A DNA stretch of 64,000 bases from contig CM106585.1 in the NCBI GenBank assembly GCA_048013815.1, positions 20,956,001 through 21,020,000 of the forward strand. Reading direction: 5' to 3'. This DNA is from Setoptus koraiensis. Lineage: Eukaryota > Arthropoda. Positions 31,949-44,867 of this stretch are shown in pieces (the stretch's first letter is position 1; each line of letters starts with the position of its first letter). Under the pieces are notes generated by a model. That model saw nothing but the letters and a program-made list of their open reading frames with translations. It ran no database searches and was not told the origin of the DNA. The position numbers were made by a program, and so were the translations under genes.

Positions 31949-32029
31949 TGCGAGTGCGATGATCAGTCAACTTTTTGTTGTTGTTCACTTGCTGTTGTGT
32001 TGTTGTCGCTGATGTTGTTGTTGTTGTAG
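31949..32029 (+). CDS. Candidate last exon: Cys-rich then hydrophobic tail, weak
   Basis: After TTTGTTTACTATCTTGCAG the frame reads CECDDQSTFCCC, then SLAVVLLSLMLLLL and a stop at 32027-32029. This could be a C-terminal membrane or GPI-anchor tail. However, the leucines come from a GTT microsatellite, which is common here, so chance is a serious alternative. No poly(A) signal lies close by. Confidence 0.22.
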   Translation, partial: CECDDQSTFCCCSLAVVLLSLMLLLL

Positions 32030-32795
32030 CTGTTGTTTTGTGTCATATCGTGTCCTTATATATCTTGTGTATATTCTCATATCTATCGTTTGTCCATGGC
32101 CGGCACACTACATAGTTGCGCTAACTAACTAAATGTTTACTAACTGGCAAGCGAGCCTCTCATCATCATAAGCAGAAGCAGCAGTCAGAAAGATGAGACG
32201 AGACGAGATGTTAGGCTCACTGGTTTACTGTGCATAGTTAGCTGAAACGACACACCAACGACTCTGTTACGTAATACGTTAGTCAGACTATTATGCTTCA
32301 ACGGTTGGTTCATGGGCTGTGGCTAACCGCACACACACACACACACACACACAACTAATTCATCATGATCTTTTAGACAATATTTGCACACTTGATATGT
32401 TAATGGTGAATTAGTCAGGTTGTGTGTTAGCTCGCCGGTTAGTCAGAGACTTTTTGCAGCTTGCGTTTTGTGCCCTCGAACGGTGCTTCAATTTAACTCA
32501 ATTGTAATCATTGGATCAATTTTAATATAGGACATGCTGATAGTGAAAATACTCACTGGCGTGTCGATAGGCTGGCCGTCTGACAGTTAGGCTCGATTAG
32601 TCTACTCTTTTATTACAATTTAACTTATCAGCCATCCGACTCATTTAAGTAGCTGGCTAGATTGTGCTGATAATGCTGTGTAGTGCTTGTGTGTAGCGGC
32701 ATCGTTTGCGACACTAGCTGACAAAGATATAACCATGTACGCCCTATACAGCATATTTATGCAAATTGCTTGTCTTTTCTGTCAATACTTTCCCT

Positions 32796-32830
<35 letters not shown>

Positions 32831-35800
32831 TCTCTTGCTATGAAGCAGCAGGCTCACTTTCTGTCGCTTACCATAGCGACCCAAGCCAGCTAGCACTACA
32901 AATGAGTCGCGACACAAACAAGAATTTATTATTTTATAATTCATAATTACGGAAGGAGGGCAAATTATTAAATTATTAAAATATTAAAAACCATCAAAAT
33001 TTTTTTGTGCCACCATAGACCAGCAGACAGACTAGCGGCAGACAGGCTAGCAGCCGACTAACTAGCGACAGACTAACTAGCGTCAGACAGCAACAACAAC
33101 AGCGACCTCATATGACGTGCCAAGGTGATCGAATTCGCCCTGACAAGGGCCTCCGCCACCACTAATCAGTAACGGTGAGCCAATGAGGAATTGAAAAATT
33201 TTCTGCAAAAAAAACAAGGTCAAACACGCACAGTTGCCTTATTTTGATTTTATTTTTATTTTCATATCCCTTGGGGCTGTTTGAGTGCCCCAGCGGACCC
33301 ATTATTATGCGCTGAGGCAGGCCAAGCCAAGTCGACGAGCTGCCAAGTTGAGACAAAATGGAAAACCTAACTTAATTATTCCTCTTATCGCCAGCGACTT
33401 GGCACTATGGCCAGAGTGAGCGAGCTGCAACACGAGGACGGAAGAGCCTGCAAAATCAACTTAATATTCGACAGACAATCTCTGGCAATTTCTTTCTTGA
33501 ACTTTTCAAATAAAAACCAAATCAAACAATGAAAGCGAATGGTCTGAAATTTTTAATAGTGTTCTTAATAGCTTGCGAGCAGTTAAAAGAAAGCCTATGC
33601 TCTCTGTCCGATCGGGTCGGCCCAATTGGAACAAATAACTGGAATTTCTGCAAGAGAGCTCTTTTTTTTTGTTTGTTGCATGCCAACAAATCTCAGCTGG
33701 CTTGTGGCGAAATTCTCTCTCCCTCAAAATAATCCCATCGCTGGCAATATATAATGCCAGCGTAATAGATGAAATGAATGATGATGAATCTCTTAGTGAT
33801 GGGCTAACCAGCAGCGGCGACCATTAATGATGGCAACCAACAGTTGATTACGCCCCTCAGACGGTATTACGAACAAAATAAAAATAAAATTTTCTCGAGC
33901 TGGCCAACGCGTTGCTGGTGGCCCTTTTCAAAATGATGATCAAATGATCCTGCATGGGTGATCTTCATTGTTTTTGATTTAGAGTTGCGCTAGATTTGCG
34001 GCATAACGCAGACACAGCGTGCGTCTGTGTGTCGCCGAGACAAGTCTGGCCCCACTCGAGGAATAGTTTAAATTGATCGTTTGAATTCAGGATTTGGCCC
34101 CAAAGAGAGAGAGAGAGAGAGCCCACACGATATACTTATACGATATTTTTATACGATTATATGGGCATGTGAGGTCATATATTATACGAGCTGTCTGCCA
34201 ACTAAAGCCGTAACGGAAGCAATGGCACCAGCACCAATGTGTCGTTCATGTGATTCGAAGCGATGAGCCATCAGGAATTAAGAGAGCATGGCGATTGTAT
34301 ATAACGACGACCACAAGTGCGTTTATGTTCATTGGAGCATGGCAAGTCATGGTGATGATTATGCTAATGACTAGAAAGGATTCGGCTAACAAGCAACTAC
34401 CGAATTTTAATTTTTAAATTACGATAACAACAACAATAACAGAATATATGAGAAGAAGAATGATAAGAAGAAATAACTGTGCACTCAATGTACTCATTGT
34501 ATCTAGAAAAATACAGCTTAGCTATAGTCTTTTCTCAGCTTTATCTCGCTAGTCCTAAATACATTTCGCTCGACTAGCTCACCTAGCGACTCACCGTGGG
34601 CAGCTTTGCGTTTGACAAAGCAATAAATTGCCAAAAAGAATATACGTAGACTAACTTGCACTTCCATCACCAGCATCATCACCACAAAACGACCAGTTAA
34701 AATGGATTTCTTGTTCAATGGGCTATGAATAGCCCGTTTAGACAAACCAGCCAGCAGCAATGAGATGAGCAAGCAAATTCAGTTTAAATTCAAACAGTTT
34801 AAATTCAAACACTTCTTGTGGGCCTAATTTTGGTGGTTGGTGGCAACAAGAAAACTTTTTTGAGCAATTCGAGTACGAATTAAGAACGCATTTAGCGCCG
34901 TCTACCGGCAAGCGCAAACACCATCCCAAATATTCTGATATCTTGTGTCGGAATTTGAGCTCATTATCCGGAGGCCTCATCATTAGTTTGGGGCCTCTGT
35001 TGATGCGAAAGTCTTGAAAGATAGTGCGAAATGCACATAAAAATTTGCATGTCACCCTATGTCAGCTTTATTTTGCGTGATTTTCATTTAACGTAGTTAG
35101 ATTTGTGACGTAATATTTGTCGGTTTCTCTCACAGGTCATCTGGTGCTTATTAATGGAAACAACATGCCCATAGATTCTCCTTTTTTTTTGTCGCGACTC
35201 TCGACTCTAGAGTCTCGTTGTTGCTGGTGGCGCCATCCTGGCTCATCTAAATCAACTAACATTTAGAATATTTCCTTTATTTTATCCCTCACAACAGCAA
35301 TTAGTTCTTTTTATGGACATCTCAGTCGCTAGATGAAACTGGTAGCACGAGCTTAAATAATTCTATGAATGATTGGGTGAGGGGGCCGATTTTAAAGGAA
35401 CTGTCCGAGTTTCTCTGGGGCCCAGAGTCTGGGCAAATGGATGGATCATTGAGAAGTTAATATCATGTATATTGAATGATGTCATTATCACGGTGAGATC
35501 TATTTAAATAAGGCGCCCCTCATCTTGAGTTGACCACTACTGAGTTTACACAAATGCTCATAGATGTCGCGTCGATAGTTGATAGTTCTTTCCCACGGCA
35601 TGGCTGCGCACTAGATGGTTGCAATTGCTTGAAGTTGCCTTCATATTGGTGGTATTGAGTTGTGAGATAAGGGGGGAAGGCACAGCACAAGTGGATTCAG
35701 TGGTCATCGTCGTTAGCTTTGGTAGTGATTTGTTGGTGTTTGTTGCTGGCTTCGAGCTTGTTGTCAGTTGGTGTTTGCGAGTTGCCCGACGCACACATTT

Positions 35801-36234
35801 GCACAACGAATTGTCTCATTGGACACAACAGGTGACAGCAGGTGACAAACAAAAGACAACAATCAATATTGACCAATAATATCCTATAACTGTATCTTGT
35901 ATCTGCATATTATAACAGCAAGCAAGCCAACAGTGATGAGCGACCAGCTCAATTTCATCGATGCAAGTGTCTAGCGGCAACAGCAACAGCATTATAATAT
36001 TAGCTAGAAACATGAAGTTCAATGACAGTTCAATTGGAATTAGTTCAGCTCGTGCACGTAGACAATTATCGTATCGTAACTAGCGCCCAATCAATTAGTG
36101 ACAATCAATTGGTGACAATCAATTAGTGACAATCAGTGAACTATCAGTGAAAAAGAAAAGAAAAGAAAGAAAAAGAAACACAAACTTAATATAAAGCGCC
36201 AACGCAAAATACATACAAATTGTGCGGCCTCAAA
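32030..36234. other. Intergenic region upstream of the FERM gene
   Basis: Contains a TC run (about 32798-32838), short CA and CAA tracts, and a 14-16-bp array of GTGACAATCAATTA at about 36090-36145 just before the FERM gene start. No convincing coding sequence. A TATAAAG at about 36190 lies 45 bases before the start codon and might be a promoter element, but support is thin. Confidence 0.4.
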
Positions 36235-36327
36235 ATGATGTGCTTTGGGGTGAAAGAGCGCAAAAGAGCGCAAAACCATTGCGTAATAGTGCTGCTGGAT
36301 GACACCCAACTAGTTCACGAAGTATTG
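36235..36327 (+). CDS. EPB41L4A-like: EPB41L4A-like FERM protein, exon 1 (start of FERM F1)
   Basis: Two adjacent ATG codons (36235 and 36238) open MMCFGVKERKRAQNHCVIVL, then LDDTQLVHEVL, and end TTG|GTAAGT in phase 0. Human EPB41L4A, as I remember it, begins MGCFCAVPEEFYCEVLLLDE, so the short CF-containing N-terminus and the CxVxLLD start of the F1 ubiquitin-like lobe agree. I chose 36235 because it gives this family-like N-terminus; 36238 is equally possible. The exon joins 58305 without frame loss, giving the normal F1 spacing (about 22 residues) before the HLNLLE..YFGLRY block. Family proteins sit at the cell cortex and link membrane proteins to cytoplasmic partners. Confidence 0.8.
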
Positions 36328-39300
36328 GTAAGTACAACTACAAATAACTTTGTTACTTTCAACCATATAACTCGGCCACTTTTTGCTAGTTTCAAAATTT
36401 GATTCAACGACCACAACTGTCTGTCTGTTATGTTTAAAGTCGCCCCCTGGTTTCCATTTGTTATGCCGCCGCTGCTGCCCAAATGACGACACCCCGGGCC
36501 CCCTGTTGTTGGCCACCTTCAGTCTGACTGTTGCTCTACTTCTGGCCTGCTCACTGCAAGCCAGAATTATCCAGTTTGGGGCCCGTTTGTCGACGTGAGC
36601 CTGACAGCGGCCCCGTGCCAGCGGGCTTAACGGAGCCGGCTGGCGGCTCGGCGGCGCGGTAGGGCTTGGTTTGTGTGGTGTGCAAGGGGCAAGTAGCGAG
36701 CATTGCATATCACTCAATGTGTTGTAGTGCATGTTGTGTTTGTTTCTCGCTGCTGCTCGTTGTTGTTGTTGTTGTTGTTACTGTAGTTGATGATGTTTTA
36801 TTCAACGGCACAATGGCTGGCAACATGATAGCCAGCGTTGATTTTGGCCATAGATTGCGGCGATGGGGGCCCCAAAAGACGCAAGTGGCACAACATCAAA
36901 CTGATCAGACAGCGCACTCTTGTATGACATGAACGATATGCAAATACATACGCTATACATATCGCGACATAACGGTCATTTTTCAAGACGAATATGCTTT
37001 TTTGCTTCGCCTTCGCTTGCTTTTTTATTCCACTTAGGTCACCTGAGTCAGATAGAATGCACATGGTTCTATCTGGGGCCACCAGTCCGGCGTGCAATTC
37101 TCGCGCATCGGTGTATACATTGTAATGTAAAATAAAGTTGGCATCGGTGTCATCGTCATGACGATGCGATGCCCAAGACTATTTATTGTATACACAGTCT
37201 TATATAACATTATGGCATTACAATTGGGCATTGGCAACAGCCAACTATTATGTTGTGATGCACTAGCGAGTGCATGCGAGCCCTCAGGTGAATACGCGCT
37301 TGCCCGCCATCAATTAACCAGCGATAACAACGAACAAGAGCGAAACTTTCGACTTTTTATGATGTTCAAGTTATGTTTTTTGTTTCTTATTTTTATGCTC
37401 GTATTTGCGTTGTTGTGCCCCATTGGCAATGTTATTGCCAGTGTTGGACAACAGCACAAAAAACAACAACAAGTTGTAACACGCGGAGGCGCATGCTGTT
37501 GTTGTGGTTGTTGTTGATTACATGTACCTGGTGTATGCAGTGCGGCATTTACAGCAGCATACACGGCAGAGATTAATCGAAGCTGGCGCAGAATCACCAG
37601 GTGAGCCGCGTCGAAGCCAAGCGGCCAATAGCCAAGATAATAATCGTCTGTTTCTATGTTTCTATCGTCCATTCCGAGACACACTCACACACACACACAC
37701 AGAGAAACTCGCATGGAACGAGCCAATTCCTTACCTGTCCGAACTTACCTGTTCGAAGTTACCTGTTCGAAGTTGCCTGCTCGAACTTGGCTGCGTTGTG
37801 TGTTGGGCGAGAAGTGATAACGCTCAAAAGTGTGCACAGCGATAGCGACAAGAAACGAGCAATTCTTATGGGCAACGTTGGTCGGTGTTTCGGTGTTATT
37901 AGTGGCGGGCGACCGATGATCACGACTTGTAATCACAGGCTTCGATTTAGCGCGTGCCTGTGTGCGTGCCTGTTTGTTGTATATGATTGTTTCAGTTGAT
38001 TCTTCTCCGTGTCTGTGTCTTTGTGCGATTGAGGCGAACACAAGCGCTCTGTTGAGCACACCAACAAACACACCGACACCACACCAATTACCTGTTCAAC
38101 AGGTATCACTAGCTCACCTGTTGTGTCCACTGGCCGCAGCCAGTGCATGCTTATTGGTCGCCTTCATGCATATGCGCATGCACCGTATATCCGAATAGAT
38201 CCGAATAGATCCGAATATATCCGTCCATACACATGTAGTATGTGCAGTGTATGCAGAGGTATGTGGATGTGCGTGGATAGGGCGCAATGGTGGCGCGTTC
38301 TTTGCGCGATGCTTCGGTGATTTTGCTGATTGTGTCCCATCAGGTGGTAATCATTGGACTGTCAGAAATCGATGGCAAAAATGGAAATGGCATCGTGAAC
38401 AAATGCAATTTGACAGTGTGTCTATCGTCTATTCAAGTCGGCTTAAGCAATTGTGCGTCAGTTGGCTTTGTGCTGGCACTTGAGCCATTGCAAAGGATGT
38501 CGGCTCGCTGCTGGCTCGCAACTGACAACTGACAGCTGACGATTGACAAACGACATTGGATGCGGCCAGATTCTTTGGGCCACCTCACACCAGCTCACAC
38601 CGACTGTCGGCACCAACAAGTCGCACACCAACGAGTGCAAGTGAGCGATTGCAATTTGCAATTTAGCCTCACAACAACAACAGCAACAAAGACAACAACA
38701 ACGACGACGACAACAACAGCAACAACTCACAACTATCGGCCAGTTTGAGCGAAATGGCCCAAGTGAGCGAGCGGCCAGAGCGAGCAGACACTCAGGCAAA
38801 CAACTTTGCCTTGCACTGGGTGTGACCGGCACGAGTGGCCCCTTTAATTGATTTTGGCACTTTTATGTGATAATATTATTGCCAATTTGAGCCGCTCGGC
38901 AAACAAGTCGCCGAAAGGTGAGCACAAAGGTGCAAAGATGGCGCCGAACCAATCACGGCACCTATCGCAATGGTCGCGATGGTCGCGATGGTCGCAATGG
39001 CGTATCGTGTGTCTGAGCTGTGATTGTGTGCCTTGACTCAATACTATTGAGGGCCAGTTTGTTTTTGTTGGCCACTCTCTTAGCTCTCGGCCAGCTCTCG
39101 GCCAGCTCTCAGCCAGCGAGAGGGACAGAGGGAGCGACTGCAAACTGCAACGAAGCCGCCGACAACAAATGAAGTGAGCGAGAGAGCCAAAGAACGTTCT
39201 TTTTATATGAGATTTGCAGTTGTTTGCATTGGGCAGCTCGTTAGTCGTTGGCCGGTCGTAGCGTGTTAGTCGGTTATGGCCGAACAAGTGGCTCTCGCTA

Positions 39301-40312
39301 TCGCTTCGCCAATCAATATCCAGCGAGTGCCATAACGAACGACGGCCGGCCAACAAATGACCGGCGTAACCATGACAACAACATCTCATATCTCATATCT
39401 TGTACCTTTTATCTCTCAGCGCGTCGTGGCAGCAGCAGCCGACAACAAACAAGCAAGCAAACAAGCGAGCGACAAGTCTGACAAGTCTCGACATGCTCGT
39501 CCTAAACTATCCAGTGTGATATCGACGTTGCCAGTTCAAGCAAGGCCGATCTCTCTATTTGTTTGTTTATATGGCTCATTGTTGATAATTAATTATGGTC
39601 ATTATTATTGTTGTTGCCGTTGTTGATATGGCCGCTGCTGGCCAGCAAATAGCCGGCAACAAATAACAAATCGATCGCTATAAACTCACTGTCAGTTGGT
39701 CGTGCTTCGTTTGATGGCACTTTGTTCACCGCAAATCAAGCGCCGCTAGCCGGCTCAATTTTCACATATACAGATAAATACATTAATTAATAACAAATGA
39801 ATAACAATCAAAAGCAACAAAATCGCAGATTGAGAGCAACAAAATCACAGATCGAAAGCAACGAAATCACAGATCAAAGGCAAAAATAGTATGAAGCGGA
39901 GCCAATTTAATGATCTTATTCAATTAGTGAATCATTAACATAAACAACAACAACAACAGTAACAACCTGTACTGTTTGTCCGGCTCACTTGCTGTTGGCC
40001 GTTAGTTAGCTAGAGATAATGCCAGAGATTTGCCAGTGAGTAACAATTAAGCGACGATGACGCAATCACTTTGTTAGCAATCACTGATAACTGTAACTCT
40101 TGTATACAAGCTGCAACTGTTACAGCGCAACAGAAAACAAAATCAAAATCAAACAGGTGACTTGATAATTTCTAGTGCTGGTGCGTGTTATTATCCATTG
40201 CCGGGCCTATGTGTTGGTAATCTGATCGAGACATCGCCGGCATCGCAAGCCTGCTAAATAGTTTGTCTTGTTAGCCAAAAAGAGGGCACACAACAACAAC
40301 AGCAGCAGCAGC

Positions 40313-40344
<32 letters not shown>

Positions 40345-41403
40345 ACGAGATTAGCCCGTCGCCAATTGATAGTTTATTTATTGTAACAACACACAGTGTG
40401 GCTCTGGCGATATGATTGAGCCAGATATCAATTTAATACTAGCCAGCGTCATGTTGTTGCGTAACCAACTAACGGGACGGGGCAAACTCTGAGATTAGTG
40501 GCTGTGGCATGAGCGAGAGAGAGAGAGAAGGGGCCATTGTGGGCTGTATCAGCGGCCGCAAATCGCGCGCGCTCTGCAAATTAAATGAAGCTGCTAATCT
40601 GAATAGTTTGGTAGGAATAAATTGAATACATTCAGTCTGTCCCAACGCCTCTCTTTCTTTTGAACTGTCCATCATTTATAATTTGTTTGGTGGTTCGCAA
40701 ATAACGGAATGGAGAAGTCGCCAAGGGTGATTTAATAAGCTGCTTACTGTTTGCATTTGCGTTTATGATGAACACTACCAAACACTAAGTGCTGGACAAA
40801 ACGAAGAAAAAACAGAGTAACGGTGACCTTCGATGGGATGTTTTTGAACGTTGTTTGGTTGAACAAGAAGAAGAGAAAAGAAAACGAAATTCAAATAAAA
40901 GCAAACTAAACGCCAAATAAATCTTGTTAGAGAACACGGACATCATTAGCCGCAACAAAGGCCGCCAGATTTATTGAAACAAACACAAACATCACTGGCC
41001 AATGTTAGTTAATGTTTGTTGATGTGGGCCCGAACTGCATCATTTGGCTAACAGCAACATGGTTTGACTTTGTTGCCCAGGCAACACAGTTGACTTATTG
41101 CGCAACGGACAACGGCACAGGTGAACATTGAACAAGCTGTTTGTTGTTGGATAATAATAATTTATCTTATCACTTTGTCGTGTCGCTGTTTGTTGTGTGT
41201 AAGCCGCATAATCATCACAATGGAGACGACAAAAACTTACTGTCACACACGCTGTTTAACTACCGACTGAGTAACTAACAGTAAAGTTAGTTAACTGTTT
41301 GCCTGCCTTGTGAGTGGCTAAATAACCTAGTTTAGCCTAATTAATGATCTATTAACAGCGCCACTGTTTGTGTGTGTGTGGGCGCCCACGCAAACAAACC
41401 CTC

Positions 41404-41451
41404 GTCTATGTCGTCTATGTTGTCTATGTTGTCTATGTTGTCTATGTTGTG
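41404..41451. repeat. 9-bp tandem repeat GTCTATGTT
   Basis: Five consecutive GTCTATGTY units in the first intron of the FERM gene. Confidence 0.8.
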
Positions 41452-42184
41452 TGCAAACAAATGTAGACAAAACGTCGGCCACGAACATTGCCAATTCATT
41501 CAAATGAGCTTGCCACGGTGTTACCTGGCAACAGCTTATTTTGGCACCTGTTGCTGGCCCGAGTGAGCCGTTTATCGGGTTGGCGCAAGTTGACTGTTGT
41601 TGTTGTTGTTGTTGATGGTGATTCTAGTCGATTTACAATTATCTGACACCAACTGTCTCGCTGTTTGTTGACACTTGACAAGCGGCCGAGCGAGTCAATT
41701 CTAATAAAATATTCCGATCAAGTTGCCCGTTCGATTGCTGGCCGCATTGGCATCTCATTAGCACACAATAATGACTCACACGTGTCCAGCGTGAGCAGTG
41801 AGTGTCACAGGTGAACTTGTATCGTCGCGAATGCACTTGACACAAATGGGGCCCGTATCGTGCAAGTTGTATAAAGCTGACTGTGAGTTCAAGTGGCTGA
41901 CAGGCGCGCTCATGAGCGTACCGGATCGGTGGCTCTCTTCAATGGATCACTTACACTGCTTAAACTGGCAATAATCGACCATATGTTTACAGTGCGCCTA
42001 TCACAATATGCAAATGAGATTTAGGTAGTGCCAGCGGTGTCAGTGTTGATCAATCAACGACACACAACAACAACATTGTTACATTGTAATGAGCAGCAAT
42101 AATAATAGCAACATGGGCGCTCAACTGCACTGGCGCTCATTGGTATTCACGAGCATAGCTGTAAAGGTTGTATTTTGGATAAGC

Positions 42185-42242
42185 CGAGCACACGGATAAT
42201 GCAAACGGATAATGAAAACGGATAATGCAAACGGATAATACC
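42185..42242. repeat. 13-14-bp repeat GGATAATGCAAAC
   Basis: Four units of CGGATAATGMAAA, the last decaying to CCGATAATAC. Intronic. Confidence 0.7.
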
Positions 42243-44793
42243 CGCCGATAATACATATAGACAGGTTGCACTTTTTCGCCGCTTATCTCGTGTGTCGCTA
42301 ATGTATCGCTGGCCAAACTCGCCGGCTGGCTGACCGGTCAGCGGCTAACGAGCCGGCCGACAGCCGACAGCCGAAGAGCCGGCCAACAGCCGACGAGCCG
42401 GCCAAGTTTGTCAGCTTGTCAGCGACGGTCACCGGCGGCCGCGTAGACGCATTTTGCACACAAAATTTACATTTTATCCCATTGATTCGTTGTGTCGTGC
42501 TCGCCCTGGCGACTGTCCGATCTCGTCTCATCACAAGCTCGCCTTTTGCATTTGATCAGATGGTTTGGCAACGCGCGCAAATGAACAAGCCAACAAGCTG
42601 GCAATTTTATCTCATTTTATTTTGTAAAATACATTAGTTTGCAAGTTTATAAATTGCTTAAATGAACAAAAATATGAACCGTATAAACAGTATTTATAAC
42701 AGTTAGCGAGCTGACACACTCACAGTTCAGCTAAATCAATCAAAGCTCCTCTGATAACAGCTGACCAACACTGACTAACTAGTGCATACTGTCATTAACA
42801 TTGAACAAGTGCATGTTTGTGTGTGTCAACACATTGCTGACCAGTTATCTGGCCAACTACAAACACACACACACGCACACACTAACTAACTGTTGCAACA
42901 TGTTGTAAATTCAATTCTTTGGGCTCATTCAACTCGACTCGACAGCGTCACTGGGCTTGCCAGTTGCGACAACAAGTGCCCATTGCGTAATCGTCATTCG
43001 CTTCCTCTTCTTGTCAGCTCAACTAAATCATTATCTCTTGCTCTCTCAATGGGATCATCGTCAGTCATTCAGCGTTCGTTTATTCAGCGTCGCCACTCGG
43101 CGTCGTCGTTTATTCAGCGTCGCCGAGCAGCCGACTGGCAAAAATAAATGACGACAACAAGTTTCGGCTACCGATTGAGCGACTTTGGCATTGGCCGGTG
43201 GAACTGGCCAGTCGCCATTTTCACCGGCTCGCCAGTCTGACGCGCGCGCTTAGCACGCGCGTGGGCGTCCCACAACTTCCGTTCTGACACAAACATACGC
43301 TCATACAAACACGTATCATTTTTGTCAGATTTCGGCAACCATTTCTTATCATTTAATAAGCACCGTTATACACTTGTTGTGCACTTGTTGTGCCACACAC
43401 ACACACACACACTGGTGCACAGGTAATGTCCGCTAATGATACATGTTGGTCTTGTTGTGACTATCTCACAGCGACTGTCAGTTGAAGAAGGATCACAGAT
43501 CGGTATCGATCAATCACCGATGATCGCTCTCTATTCATGCCGCATACATTACATTGCATGCTCGATTGGCTCGATTGGTTCGATTGGCTCGCTTGACTCA
43601 AATGACTCGCCTCACTCACCTGTGTCATGCAGGCCCAATGCGTTGCTGGCCCACCCGATCGGAGCCGATTGATTCGGATTTCAATGACTCGACTTGTAAC
43701 ATAATTTGCACTATGACATGTTCTTATCTGGCTCCGTGTCTCGCCGTAATCGCCGCCGCCGCCGCTGCTGCCCATGATGATGACGCAAACATGATGATGA
43801 ATGAATAAATGCAAACGCCATTACTGTCTATTTTTGCTGCTCACTGCTATCATCACTGACAATATCACTATTATGACTAACTTTTGCTTGCGGCCGCCGA
43901 TGAAAAACAACGATATGCGCACACGTCGATTGTAATCACATTAGCCACTTGTTATTAGGTGTAGTGGTGTTGAGTAACCGCCAGTAACAAGCTCAACTAA
44001 CCTGTCCATTCGATAGTATCAAAGCCACAAATTTTATTCCAGCACAAAGTGTCAGTGTTGGCATGATGCGGCTGCCAGTTGTTTCCGCTTTAGTTTCGAT
44101 AACAAAAATTGATTGGCAGCAGCAGCAACATTTAACACCGGTCAACAGATTTAACAATGATTTGGGCTGGCGCAAATCATTCGCTGTTGACAGTGATGGC
44201 AAAAGTAATAGCAGCACCATTGTAAAATAATAAACCTATTTGCATAATCAATTGGCGAACCATGGCTGCACATACCATCACTATCACCTGTTGCCGTGTC
44301 ATGTAACGGAGGCGGCAATTAACAACAATGCGCGATAATCACTGCTATCAATCGCTACGATATAATAATATAATAATTAATCTGAATCAATGATGCTGCT
44401 GCTGCCAATGTAACGGCTCAATATGTAGCGGCAGCTTTCGTTTATTACATAATATATTACACATAATATTACATAATACATAATGATGTTATATTGTTGC
44501 ATCAATCAGCACCTAGTCACGCAATCTGGCCACATTACAACAATTACGATATGTCGTCTGTGATGCAATTAGGCTGCAATTGTATGTTTGTGTGTGAGTG
44601 AGTGTCTAGACAACGATTTAGACAACAATTGTGTTGTCGCTGTTGCTCCAACTGACAACCAACTGACCAGCGGTTAGTCAGGAAGCCAACGAGCCGGTCC
44701 GAGGAAATTCAACTCGAGCCGCATTAATTAAATTAATGCAAATGAGCCAATCCTTCGCTGGTCGATAGTTTGTTCTTGGTAGCTCGTCGGAGC

Positions 44794-44867
44794 CAGTCGA
44801 CGCTAACAGTCGACGCCAACAGTCGACGCCAACAGTCGATGCTAACAGTCGATGCTAACAGTCGATG
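44794..44867. repeat. 13-bp minisatellite, 5.7 units
   Basis: CAGTCGACGCTAA-type 13-mers tile 44794-44867 with C/T changes at two positions. Confidence 0.85.

Noticed and set aside
38844-39389. 181-codon minus-strand frame
   Set aside because: Low-complexity His/Arg/Ser composition in the FERM intron, no domain; overlapping GGCCAGCTCTC repeats explain the openness.
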